Assembly: GCA_013398295.1 (NCBI GenBank)
Contig: VZSF01006717.1
Coordinates: 248,001 to 312,000 of the forward strand
Source of the DNA: Chionis minor
Taxonomy: Eukaryota; Chordata; Aves; Charadriiformes; Chionididae
Direction: 5' to 3'
Length of the DNA stretch: 64,000 nt
Shown here: positions 22,083 to 34,404 of the stretch, one piece after another
Layout: each line of letters opens with the position of its first letter
Numbering within the stretch: the first letter of the stretch is position 1
Made by a program: the position numbers and the translations under genes
The notes under the pieces: generated by a model
Told to the model about the DNA's origin: nothing
The model's input: only the letters and a program-made list of their open reading frames with translations
Databases searched by the model: none

Positions 22083-23295
22083 GTATAGAATTATGAACTT
22101 TGAAATGGTTTGATAGTATTTCTCTCTAAATTTGAAAGTTGTTTTCCTGTATTTCTTACTACTTAGGACACAAGTAACCTGTTATGTGCTTTATTGTTTA
22201 TGAAGTTGTCATGGACAGCAATACCAATAATGTAGTAGAATAGCTGCTGAAAGTTTTTATCATAATATCATAAAGGACATTTTCTGTTGCAGTGAAAAAG
22301 TGGGTATACATTTTCACGTTTAAAAACAAGTTACTAGGTTCACTGAAAGGTAATCGTTAGCTTATTAGCGAAGAGTGTCACTAAGTGTGCAGTCTCTGTC
22401 TGTGGAGGTTTTCAAAACCCAACTGGGTAAACCCCCGAGCAACCCAGTCTCACATCTCAGTTGGACCTTCTTTGAGCAGACGGCTGGACTGGATAACCTC
22501 CAGGGGTACCTTCCAACCTGAGTTATCTAGTGATCCTAAATGTTAAAACTTAAAAATACGCTTTTAAAAAAGTCATTAGTTTAGCAAAGCTTTCCTTCAT
22601 ACATACAAAGGAATGCCATGCGTGCTATGTATGAGTGGTTAGGTGCTTGCCTACCTGTTCGTATTTTAATTGGGTGACTGACTCCATCCCTCAATGGTTC
22701 TTTAAATATCTCATCCAAAATACAGTTTGTGGGGTAAAGGAACGCGATGCTTCCCCAAAATATCTGAATAGTTATTTTCCTCAAGGAAGTTGTTCAGAGT
22801 GAGCATCAGTGTCTCTCTTGACAGTAAAGAAGGTTTCCCAGTAATTAAATTGGCCTTTTGAATAATTTTGGCTGACTAGTAAACATGACTTGAGTATATG
22901 GAGACATTCTAAAAGCTTGCATGCAAATCAATGTTACAGATGTATGGTTATAATACAGGCATTTCTGAGCAGTGTGTAAAACTGGGTTTGCTTTAACATT
23001 ACTTTGAAGAAACTTCTTAAGAGAAACTTAGCTGTATTTGGAAGAAATCAATTACAAAAACATTGCAGAAGCATTTGCTAGTTATGCTGAATTTGCTTTG
23101 AATATTATGTTTATCAGAATCTTCAAATCCAGTAAAGGAGAGTGTGCATATGCATGTTATCAGTGATACAGTAGCACCTGAGAATGTAGATAAGGTTTTT
23201 AAAATCAAAACAGATAACCTTCTACGCTCTGGAGTTCTGGAAAAATACTTCAGTTTGGTCTGATAATTTTTTTTTCCCCCCCCCCTTTTTTTCAG
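22083..23295 (+). other. BIRC6: BIRC6 intron e21-e22 (1.2 kb)
   Basis: It contains a degenerate CR1 tail in sense orientation at about 22390-22540 and ends in a T9-C9-T8 pyrimidine tract before the e22 acceptor. Nothing else is recognisable. Confidence 0.8.
22390..22540 (+). mobile_element. CR1 LINE fragment, 3' end, sense
   Basis: Motifs of the avian CR1 3' region occur in order: tggaggttttcaaaaccc, then ggctggactggataacctcc, then taccttccaacctgagtt. It is truncated at the 5' end and diverged, so it is an old, immobile copy. Confidence 0.85.
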
Positions 23296-23422
23296 CTTGA
23301 ATCCCTTTTACAGCTATGGCTCACATTAAGCCTAAATTCCAGCTCCTCTGGAAGTAAAGATAGTGGCGCTGATATTTTCCTTTATAATGCTAACCGAATA
23401 CCTGTCATTTCCTTGAACCAAG
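23296..23422 (+). CDS. BIRC6: BIRC6 exon e22 (127 nt)
   Basis: It encodes LESLLQLWLTLSLNSSSSGS and DIFLYNANRIPVISLNQ. The donor is ag|gtaaaa. The 852-nt intron to e23 shows only homopolymers. Confidence 0.97.
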
Positions 23423-24274
23423 GTAAAATATGTTAAATATGGGAGATTATTTTTCAGGAGATATAAGATAAATTTTTTATTTTTCTTAAGTACTCAATTT
23501 TTGCTGGTAGGCAAAAGGTATTAAAATAAATATTCTTGATAAGATCAATGTTAGGATAATTTCTGTGTTCTTATTAAAGAGTTCTTAGGCTTATTATCTT
23601 CTTAACATGAAAAATGTGTAGCTAGTATGTAATTGAGAACTCATTCCTTGAATTTGCATAATCTCCTCAGAAATTAAATTTTACTATTTGTGGTTCTTAA
23701 GTCTTCATTAATTCCAAGACGACTGTTAAAAGACACTTCTTAGTCTAAGGTGAACTGTGCATCTGTATGTACTTCTCTGACAAATTTCTTCTCCTCGTAT
23801 ACCATCCTATGATCTGTTTATTACCAAAGGAGTTGATTTTAGGGGAAGCCCAGTAACTTTTTGGCATCAGTCTGCTAATCTAGTACAAAGACATGTTGAA
23901 TTTTTTTTTTTCCTGTAAGGTAATTTGTATGGTTTAGCAGATCTGTGATATCTTGTGGTGTTAGTCCAAAACATTAATGCCTGCTATAGTGAACCTGGTA
24001 TGCTGACTTCCATGAGAGCATTTTGAAACCAGGAGTTTTTGCACTGTGTTCTCTGAGATGTCAGGGTCTGGGCACTGTAGAAAGTTCTGGGGGCCAGTTC
24101 CTGTGAAGTGTTGGTGAGACTCCTTTTCCTAATTTGCTGGAACAATAGTTGTCAAAACAAAATGAATGTCACAAACAACAATAATAATAACAAATATAGC
24201 CTTACAGTAAAAATAAGATATTTATAGTGATACCCTGAAGATTAAAGCTTGGAAAAACGTGTTTTTCTTGACAG

Positions 24275-24385
24275 CTTCAGTAACTAGCTTCCTGTCAGTT
24301 CTGGCATGGTATCCTAATACCTTACTCCGGACATGGTGCCTTGTGCTTCATAGCCTAACTCTCATGACAAATATGCAGCTTAATG
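24275..24385 (+). CDS. BIRC6: BIRC6 exon e23 (111 nt)
   Basis: It encodes SVTSFLSVLAWYPNTLLRTW and CLVLHSLTLMTNMQLN. The donor is g|gtaagt, with a second in-tandem gtgagt 17 nt downstream (24403). It precedes the longest intron in the window. Confidence 0.97.
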
Positions 24386-27300
24386 GTAAGTTGTGGGTGA
24401 GTGTTTCGGTTTTTTATGTTGCCGGTTCTAGTGACATACAGATGAGTGTTGATTTCCATCCAGAAGACTAACAGAACTTCCCTTTTGTCACATAAGTACT
24501 TTTGTTGATTCTCCGTAACTTCAGGTTTTTCAAGAGTGGGCTCCTTGAATTGCTGGTACCATGGAAACTGAAACTCTAGTGGTAAAAGAAAATGTTGTTT
24601 TAAATAGGTTGGCAGTCTTCCAAAAATGAATTTTAGGACTAGTTAATGATCCCTGGGAATTAGTTTTGTGCTATGGGAAGAGGTAGCAGGAAGGAAGGAT
24701 TAAGGCGCTGTGAGAGAGGTTAATGTTTTTCTGATGCAGTAGGAATATTTTTGTAAATACACAGGCACTAGTCATTGCTTATGTTAAGCTATCTGAATGT
24801 AAGCCCCTAGAAGGTGAATCTATTAAAAAAGAAATCCGGCGCTTTCATTTCGTTCGATTTCCTTTCGCTATGCACACCAGATTATCTCACATTCTGTATA
24901 TTGCTCTGTAACACGCTAGAAATAATCTCCCTTTGTGAGCGAGATTTTGGCACAAGACTGGTAGAAATGAAAGAATGTAATTTCTAAATGAAGAAATTAA
25001 GCTTCTAAATGGCTCACTACCATAGAGCAGTTGTTGTGAGGAATGCTTTTGTGGCCTTGTCCTCAAGGCTAAAGAAGATGTCAAATAATAAGAACTTGGA
25101 GACTGGAATCTCTTAAAACTTGCATGTTAGACCAAGTCAGAGCTCTTTTCTGTTTTCACTCCAAGCTTATGACTAAAGGTAATTACAGAAGAAACAAACC
25201 CAGATCCACCTGAAGATCACACTTCTGTGAAGGAATCTGCCCTCCTGTGGGGACACAGCTATTCTCCACGGTTTTCCTCAGAGGTGCTTATGAATCCTTT
25301 TTTCATATGTGCCATTTCAAATCATTGTCCTTGGGATGCACTTTTTTTCTTCAGGTTTTCACTTTCTATCCCTTTTCTGTGATGATATTTAGAGACCAGT
25401 ACCACAAAAATCTGCTGAAATTTTTGCTATTAGGTGAAGCAGTAGAGCTGTGAATAATTAATGGAAGAGACTTAATTGATAGTCTCAAACTGAGACCTCC
25501 ATCTTATTCTTGGTATTTCAGAATAGAAGATTGCCTCATTTGTAGGATGGCAGCGCTCACAGTTAACACTCGTGTATTTTCAACACTCCAATTTGAACCT
25601 GTAAACTAGCAATTTCCAAAAATTGTGGCATGTGTACCACTGAGACCGTGTGTGAATCTCTTCTGAGCGGCGTGAGGCTCAGTGTTTGTGCTCTCGCACT
25701 GACAGACAGGCAGCTGTGTGTTTGCAGGAGTTTCTTAGGCAACTGCCTGAGATCAGTACATGACCATGTGAATGAGAAGCTGCTCAGAAGCAACCACTAC
25801 GACTCATTCATTGCAGGTGCACTTCAGCATATGAATGTGGTTGTGAATTTTTGTGTATATAGCCCTTGTGAGCCCAAGGTTGAGGTTGAGTTGGAAAGGG
25901 CTGGACATGCAAGCTTGCTGGAGGGTAAAGAAATGAGTTGAAGGTGTATCTCCTTTTATACATGTGTGTGTATTAACACAGATATGTATGCCTTAACTGT
26001 CCCTTTCCCCATACTTAGTGATAGAACCAGGAGCTAACTAAATTTGAGCGCCCATCAGAACTTCTGTGACAGGATTCCTCAGCAGCTAATAATTCAGGAT
26101 AATATTCTGTCTCAATGCCACTGAGTTGTCACATTTAAGAAGCGAAATAGTCTCTGTTCAGTTCTTGACAATTGCAGGTGGGATCCATCAGAGCGGTTTT
26201 TCAATCAATAATTTTGGTTTCTGTGTGCTTTAGTTCAGAACGGGGACTAATAATAGTCTCTTAAGCCATTACAGACAGTGTCTCACAGGAGTTCTCATCA
26301 ACTTAAAATTTGCAAGATCATGCTTTCCAGAAGAGATAGGTTTTTGTGTTGTTTTTTTTTTTTAAATATTTACAGCCAGTAGAGACTGAACAATTTAAAG
26401 ACAAGTTTTTCTTGAGACTGGTGAACCGTGACATGTCGGTTTTCTTTGGAGTCAAGTTTCTCTTGTATCCTCTTTAATTCTGTAATGTGTTAAGCTACGA
26501 AGTACAACTTGTTCACCTATGTTCATTGTATTGACAGGCTATGGTTCAGTTTCTTCGTGTTTGATTTTTTTTTTTTATTTTTTTTAAACCACTAAGATGT
26601 CAATTACAGTTAGTTGGGAATAACTTCAGTTAGTCTTGCTAGATGTGTGTGGTTATAAAATTAGGTTCTTCCCCTTTTAATGTCCAAAATAAAACAGGCT
26701 CCCAAATTTGTTCATTTGCAGAATATGTTCACTGATAAAAAAGACCAACACCATGACAAATACTTTATTCAGATGATTGCAAGTATAATAAACCTCTTCA
26801 GATGCAACAGGCCTTTTAAATAAGCAAGAAGGCACCTCTTCTTGACATAATCCTCATTAGATATTCATATTTGCTCTTTCAGAAACTGAATAACAATTTA
26901 GACGTATAGCCACTCATAGATGGCTCGCTAAACTTTTTGCAGGTGGGCATTTTAACACTGAGAAAATCCCACTATTGCTATTTTTCTAAACCATTGGATC
27001 TCAAAGCCTTCTTAGAGAATCTTCTTCTTAAGTTTGCTTTATTTAGTTGAAATTAGTTATTGACATTTGATACATGTATTCACTTTCAACCATTCTGTTT
27101 TCCCTGGTCTTTCATTTAAAAAAGATGACAGGAAAGGAAACAAAAGGGGGGGAAGTGGAAATGGCGAGAAAAAAAAAAGCGGGGGGAGGGGGGGGGCAGA
27201 GGAGGCAGTGCTTTTTCATATTCTTCCATCCATTCTAGTAGTAACCAAGACTTTTTAGTTGGGTTTTTTTTTCCCCACCTGAGTATACGACAGATTCTTT

Positions 27301-30300
27301 TTCAGAACTGTCCTATGTTGGGATTTCATGAGCAAGCACTGTCTAGGGCAGGTCAGCTCATGGTCAGAAAAATCTTACTTAATTATGCCATTATGTGCTA
27401 AAATGTTTTCCGAATGAGAGCTCAGGCTGTGTAACTTCTATGCTTCAGAACTGTCTAAGGAATCCAAGATACTTTTCAGGGATAAACCCAAAACCTGGCC
27501 ATTTCATTTCAGAAAAGTGACCTTAATTAGTTACAAGATGCAGGGGCAAATTTTACAAGGATGATGTTTAAGATCATTATTTGGTGGGTGACATCTAAAA
27601 CTGTTGAATGCCATGTAAAGGAAGGTGGGTAGAAGCAAATCTGCAGTGACACCAGGCTTTGAAAAATTTCTCAGAGCTACAGTTGCTCTAGAGTAAACAG
27701 CTGTCATCTGTCGAATCACTCTCATTACACATTTACTCATCTGTTCCTTTAGCAAGAACTATTTGTGCTCTCCCTACATGCCCTTTTGCCTATGTTTTGC
27801 TGTCACCAGATACACTGTTTGAGAGCAGTGTTTTGAGCAGATAATGTAGATGCATCATGAAATCTTGAGTTAGAATGTCAAACAAAACATGTCAGGCTAC
27901 AAATACAATGTAGACAAAGTGGATTTTTGCATTGTAGTGATATTTTCAGCTGTTAAACAGAAAATGCAAAAAAATAACATAGGAAGTAATGAAGGTGTAT
28001 GTATTCAGTTATGGCATCAACCCTATCATAAAACGGTAGAAAACCTATGGAGCCTTCTAATGCTGGAAACGAAATGAGTTGAAGGTTAGTTATCCTGTGG
28101 ACTTGGCTACTGCTTGTCAAGAGGAGGTGGGCTGTGACTGTCAGTTCCAGGAAGGTTCTAACGAAGCCTCTACTTCTATAAAGATGTAAAATCTTCACAA
28201 ATAGCCAGGTTTAACTAAGTAGTTACAGTACAGACCTATGATGTGAAAGTGAACACAGCAGGAAAAAGCTGGGTTTTTTAAAATAACGTTACCTTCAAAA
28301 AAACACCAAGTCAGCAAATTAAATGACTTGAAGCTATACCCAAAATGTACCCTGTTCAGAAAAAATCAAGCATAGGTATTCTAAAAGCTGTAGTTTCAAT
28401 GGAGATTTTTCCTCTCTCCTCTCTCCTCAACATTGAATAGTGCTGTTGCTTGTCACGCTGATTATTATACACTTCATAGGTGATTCAGGGTCTCTGAAGA
28501 AAATTAAATACCTTCTGTCTATGGAGGTACCATTCAGGAATGCAGGAAAGCACGAAAGTATGTCCCTTTTTTCAAATAAAAGTATGAATGTTTTGGGCAC
28601 TTTGTGCACTCATTTTAAAATTAATTTGGAGACTCAGTACTTCTGGACAAACTCAAGTGACATCTAGCTCAAAACTGAAGTCATACACCAAGTTTGAACG
28701 ATACAGTTACGTTGAAACAATGAGGTTACAGAAAATGATGAAAAACAGAATAACCAAGTTCAGGTTAATTTCTCATTTTGATTAGTTATGTCAGCTGCAG
28801 TTGAATATAATTTTAACGATAGTGATTTGTCTTAAATTCCAAAATACCTTATAAGTGGAACTTTTTTCCAAAAAACCACCAAAAATAAGTAATATAACAG
28901 GTCTAAGAATACATGCAAGAGCTTTGAGCTTAGCAAGTTAGTATTTTTAGTGACCTGAGTGTCATTTTCATTTTTAACTTGTATCATGATATACTTAGAA
29001 ACATCCCGCAAAAACAACCAGCCAACAAAAAGAACCTCAAAAACCCCAACAACAACCTACAGTTTTGTCAGAGGGAAAATCAGTGTATTTTATGTTCTAT
29101 TTAAGTAAATGTTCAGGGGTGCAGATTCAGCAGGGGAAAATAAATTTGATCAGTTCACCCAGACTAGTGTTTCCAAGGCACATCCTGCAATGGAAGGCTT
29201 CTCTGTTGTTCTGAAACGTTCAGTTTTTCTTTCAGAGAAGCTGTGAAATTGTGCACTTACTTTTTACAGACTTGTCCCCCACCCAGACAAGACCTAGCCT
29301 TTTCATCTTTTGCACTACCAAATGTAAACTAGAGTAGGCTTATTGTCTACAATACAATGGAACTGGAACGCTGTGGGTTGCTTTCTTGCTTTTATTCCGC
29401 TCCAGCTATTGCCATGCCATCAGTCATAGTCATACTGGCTTGTTCCACTACTAATGCTGATGAATCAGGGCAAAATAATTTGTATAGCTGTACAAGAAAT
29501 ACTTTCAGCATTAGTTTTGTGCGTTCATCTAAAGCAAGAAATCTTTAAGTTTGAGAATAAAATGCCATTTGATAAGGGGAAGACTTACTGTGAATTACCT
29601 TCTCCTTCCATCTTCCCATAAGGATTTCTTCTCATAACAAGTGTCTTTCCAATGCGATTTTTATTTCATTACTTTGAAAGCTTTTCAACTGAGATGGAAA
29701 CTGTCAGGTGTTTAATTCTGTTTTGATGGAGACGTTTCCCTACTGGTTGGGATTTTTAGTTTAACTTTCCTTAGTGTAAGGAAATTATTGTGAATGATGA
29801 AGACTGATAAACAGAGTGACTAGTAAGTAGTTCAGGATTTGGTTCTTTTAACAGCCTCCCTAATCAAGAATCTTACCTTGGGATACGAAGGGATGCCAGC
29901 CAACCTCTCTTACCAGAGCATCATTTCCTTTTGATTTGATATTTTGTATATGGTATACTCTGAAAGAGATCACGTCTTCAGCATGTAATAACTTGTAACT
30001 TCATTTAGATATGTGTAATACTATAAGAATATGTATGCTTTTCTCAAGCTGTGTTTTGAATTGATTTAATATACCAGTACCGAATGAGTAAGACTTCACA
30101 ATTAATAAAGCTCATTTGTTTGATCGTTGGAGGGTGTATTTTAATTCAAATTCTGGTCCATATAGTTCTTTATCTGTTAAGCTCCCTACAGTTTTAGTGA
30201 ATGATAAAAAGTCTCTGAATGTGCCAAGGACAAAAGTATCTTGATTGTTTATAGGATAATAGAACATGTGGACTCTGTCTGACAAACTGACAATACACTT

Positions 30301-30530
30301 AAGCCTTATTAAAGTGTTGGACTAGCAAAGAGAAACAAATAAAAATGTCTGTATATGTTGCTTCTGCACTCAAAATTGTAGTCCTGAGTAAGCAGCTTTC
30401 GGTAGCTGATTTTGCTGAGAATATTTACACACCATGAAATACACGTACAGGATATACAGGAGAAACGTTTGATTTAGACTTCATGCTTAAGAATGAATGC
30501 AAATTTAATTTTTATGTCTTTATTTTTAAG
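24386..30530 (+). other. BIRC6: BIRC6 intron e23-e24 (6.1 kb, longest here)
   Basis: No exon or nested gene is convincing. It holds a less AT-rich block at about 25600-25940 with a 103-codon open frame and no recognised homology. A purine/G-rich tract lies at 27119-27212, and A/C-rich low complexity at about 29006-29060. An AATAAA at 30104-30109 is followed by T/G-rich sequence and could be a cryptic polyadenylation signal. Confidence 0.75.
27119..27212 (+). repeat. Purine-rich, G-run tract
   Basis: Nearly all-purine DNA, with A-runs and G-runs up to nine long around 27181-27197 (ggggggaggggggggg). It could form a G-quadruplex on this strand, or triplex DNA. Confidence 0.8.
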
Positions 30531-30664
30531 CTGGTCCAAGCAGTGCCATTGGAGCTCAGGAAAGTACTGCCCAATTGTTGGTGTCAGATCCAAACCTCAT
30601 TCACGTGTTAGTGAAATTTCTTTCTGGCACCAATCCTCATGGAACAAATCAACACAGTCCACAG
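30531..30664 (+). CDS. BIRC6: BIRC6 exon e24 (134 nt)
   Basis: It encodes GPSSAIGAQESTAQLLVSDP and NLIHVLVKFLSGTNPHGTNQ. The acceptor is tatttttaag and the donor is cag|gtaact. Confidence 0.97.
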
Positions 30665-31690
30665 GTAACTAGCAACTAAAATAAGAGAAAAACTTCCTAA
30701 TAGGATTTCAGTACACTTGACATGAATATGAGTTATTCATATGATGTATTATTCATGTATTATATCCTTGGCTTGCTGCTGTTGTGTTTTTTTTTTGGCT
30801 ACAGTCTTAGTCGGTTCTGATGAGCAACCATGGGGAAGTTCATGTTGGTCATACACTCTGAGTAGTGATCATATGTTTTTACAACTATCTGAAGATTTGC
30901 CACAGGAAGAGAGTGCCGTGTGATATGTCAGCGAATGTTTTCCATGTTAGGATTCCTTAGTTGCATGCATGAAAAAAGTAATAGAGTTCAGTTAGTTTCC
31001 TGAAATCTTGTTGTGTTGGGATAAACACGCCCATGAAGATTAAGTTTAAATATCTAAAAACTCCAGAATTTAAAATTATGCTTTTAGTTTCCATCTGTTT
31101 TCTGAATTCATGTGGTGTCTACAGTTCCTTCTAATTTCAGCTAATGCTTTTTTTGCTTTTTGCAGTCCTTGAAACATCTGGGATTAATAGTGATTAAAAA
31201 AAGCCAAGTTAACTTAATTGTATCTAACATTTGACAGGAATCTCAGAAGCAGTTTAGGAGACAGAAAACACCTCATATTTCCAGTATTTTCCAGAAAATA
31301 CATAGTCTTTTCCAGATCTTAAACCTTGTGCAGTGCCATTAATTTAAACCAGTTATGTAAACATGTAGTTTGCGAAAAAACATTCGGATTAGCACAGAAA
31401 TGTATTTTGTGTGAAGCATAGTTTGCATTGTTGAAACGGTAAAGTCTCAAGCTGCAAAATGAGTCTTAGGCAAAGAGCTGAATTGTTTGCTTTTTACTCA
31501 TGGTCAGTAATAGAAAAACACACATAAATTTATATGGAATGGTTCTGTGAAAACCCTGGAAAATTTTTCAGAAAGCAAATTAAGCTACATAATAATTTTC
31601 TGTTCTCAGAAAACATTGTTAGATATCACTTGATGTTCTTGAAGACATTTCAGTTTTATGTAATACTTATTAAAATGCCTTTATCTCTAG
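30665..31690 (+). other. BIRC6: BIRC6 intron e24-e25 (1.0 kb)
   Basis: AT-rich with no recognisable repeat, exon or RNA gene. Confidence 0.8.
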
Positions 31691-31818
31691 GTTGGACCAA
31701 CAGCGACACAAGCTATGCAAGAATTTCTTACTCGATTACAAGTGCACCTTTCTTCAACTTCTCCTCAGATGTTCAGTGAATTTTTATTGAAATTAATACA
31801 TATACTTTCAACAGAAAG
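31691..31818 (+). CDS. BIRC6: BIRC6 exon e25 (128 nt)
   Basis: It encodes VGPTATQAMQEFLTRLQVHL and SEFLLKLIHILSTE. The acceptor is atctctag and the donor is ag|gtaaat. The final two bases form Arg with e26. Confidence 0.97.
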
Positions 31819-33841
31819 GTAAATCTTAATTATTTTTTTTTCCTTTCACATTCTCTTTGTCTTTAAAATCTGTGTGAGTGTGAATGACAACTAAGATGTG
31901 TATGTCCCGCGTTGTCATATTGTCAGGTTATGTAAGGATAGAGACCTTGGGTGTTGCTGCAACAATGCCAAAAGGATCTGGGCTGCTCCTGCCACATGAA
32001 AGAGTGTGACCGGAATCCACGCATAGACAGTGAATAGAAGCACTAAATAGTTGGTTAGACTGATTTTAGCTAGAACTAAGATACAGGCCTTGTTAAAGTA
32101 ATCCCTAAAACATGGGCGCTGTTGATGAGCTTACCTGATTAAAAGAGGAAAAGTATTCCAAGAGGCCTGAATTAATGAAAGGTTTTTGAAATTATTAGTG
32201 AAAACAATATGGATGGCATTTATAACGTGGTACAAGGAAATATGAGATTGCATAATCCTGGTTTGTCTTTTACAACTCTGCTCCTTCAAGGCTAGGTCAG
32301 TGGGCGCAAGACTGTTATGTGTGAAGCAGTAGACCAGAAATGTGCCAGTTGTTTGGTTTTGAAGTACATTAGGAATTACTGTTTGTTTCTGATATTGATA
32401 TTCTGCTCATTCCCAGACAAAGGCTTCATATAATTAGGGATGAGCTTCCTCAGTTTCCAACTTCCCAGTAGGTGGCACTTCGGTGTTATCTATTCTTAAT
32501 CGTACTGAAAACACTTTTGGCCTTCCCTAAGAGATTTTACCTTACTAATTTAAATAGAACAGGTGGTGTTTACCAGGTTACATTGATGATTGATCACGTG
32601 CATAAGGAATGTCATAATACAATAAAATCATTAATTCACAGTGAGTCTGCATTTGAAATATTTGAAATAAGCTGATGAAGCCACTGAAAGAATATTTTTT
32701 GAAATGTATTAGATCTTTTTTTTTTTTTTTTTTGAGACAAACTGAAGGTGGGACTGAAATGTCATAAAATGGAGAAAGCACCAAAAAATTATTTAGATGG
32801 TTATTTCTCAAAGCTCAGGTATTTATTGAAGTATACCATGTCTGATCAAACCATAAGATTGGTTGGGAAGAAAAGCAGTATTTTACTATTAGAACTAATT
32901 AGAGGCCAAATATTTTCTTCAGAGCTGTTTGCGTAAACTGTTTTGTTCTTTATTTAAAGTTAAAAGTTATAGTAAGATTAACCATTGTCAAAAGCTACAG
33001 GGAAATACATCAAAAATCAGTAACTAACTCAGACGCACAAAAATTAGCACCAGGTTTATTTTAAATATACTGATTCAAAAGGTTCATTTTGTAGTCCACC
33101 AGTATACATGTAGAAATAATTGGGAAAAAAACTTATCCCTAAAAGAGATCCTTCAAGCAATCGACCTACAAGCACCAACCTGGGATAGTCTGAGTATCTT
33201 CTTATGGTCTTATGTATAGTTACTATATAGATAGCTAAAACCTGAGCATTCTTGTTTCCACCTCAGGGGAAAAAAAAAAACAAGCAAACAAAGCAAAAGC
33301 CATGGGAAGAGAAAACCCATCATGATTTCCTGTTAGAAAACAAATAATCCTAATGATAATAAAGTATTAGATGACTTCTTCCCATGAAGTTTCTTTGCAA
33401 ACATATGAAACTTTTCACCCACAAATGAAGAGGACTGTATTCCAAGCCACCTACAAAGTTCACTGAATGATTAAAAAAATAATGGATCCTAGACTGTTTC
33501 AAAGGAAATTTTAATCCTTAGTGGTATCAGGAAAGTGATAGCATGAGCAGGTTCTATAGGCTGTGTAAGGACTGGTATATTAAATGTTACAAATGCTTGA
33601 CTGATGTGAAATGATCTTTCTTGTTGAAATGATTGTTCTTGTTGAATGATTGTTCTCCAGCATGCATTTCTGAAAATGGCTGGATTCTTATTTATTGAAA
33701 GTCTGGTGTGCTTTTTGATTCTTAAAAACCAAGCAAAAGAAGCTTCCAGACAACAACCAAACCTGTTTAACTTGTTAATATTAAGCAATGAAATATCTTA
33801 CATCTTTCTCTTTTTTTTTTTTTTTTTTCTTCTTTTTTCAG
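31819..33841 (+). other. BIRC6: BIRC6 intron e25-e26 (2.0 kb)
   Basis: It holds a long T homopolymer at 32717-32734, a small imperfect duplication around 33605-33658 (tgattgttcttgttgaa-like units), and an 18-T tract before the e26 acceptor. No exon or retrotransposon is recognised. Confidence 0.78.
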
Positions 33842-34404
33842 GGGTGCTTTCCAGACAGGCCAGGGACCCTTGGATGCACAAGTGAAACTCTTGGAATTTA
33901 CCCTGGAACAGAATTTTGAAGTTGTGTCAGTTAGCACTATATCTGCAGTGATCGAGTCTATAACCTTCCTTGTGCATCATTACATTACGTGTTCCGACAA
34001 AGTGATGTCTCGCAGCGGCTCAGACAGCTCTGTGGGTGCTCGAGCATGTTTTGGAGGGCTTTTTGCCAATATTATCCGTCCAGGCGATGCCAAAGCTGTT
34101 TGTGGAGAAATGACAAGGGATCAACTTATGTTTGATTTGTTAAAGCTGGTCAACATTTTAGTTCAGCTGCCGCTTTCCAGTAACCGAGAATATAGTGCTC
34201 GTGTTCCAGTAGCAAGTAGTACTACAGACAGTGTGTCTGATGAAGAAAAGGTTTCAGGAGGCAAAGACGGCAATGGAAGCAACCCTAATACTCAAGGATC
34301 GACCGCATATGTGGCAGACTTGGTGTTGGCCAACCAACAAATTATGAGCCAGATTTTGTCTGCACTTGGCCAGTGTAACAGCAGTGCTATGGCAATGATT
34401 ATTG
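33842..34404 (+). CDS. BIRC6: BIRC6 exon e26 (563 nt), large scaffold exon
   Basis: It encodes GAFQTGQGPLDAQVKLLEFT, SVSTISAVIESITFLVHHYI and SDSSVGARACFGGLFANIIR, then a polar linker (TTDSVSDEEKVSGGKDGNGS). It closes with a helix, DLVLANQQIMSQILSALGQC. This is one of the two largest exons here, and the divergence from mammals is confined to the polar linker. The donor is g|gtaggt. Confidence 0.98.

Noticed and set aside
25630..25941. 103-codon open frame as a nested gene
   Set aside because: It has no recognisable domain, no splice or promoter context, and an overlapping antisense open frame of similar length. Composition, not coding, explains it.
27067..27258. Gly/Lys-rich open frame
   Set aside because: It is the translation of the purine-rich tract and has no other support.
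33597..33658. Degenerate duplication around ttcttgttgaa
   Set aside because: Short and imperfect, it is best explained by slippage and is too weak to list as a separate repeat.
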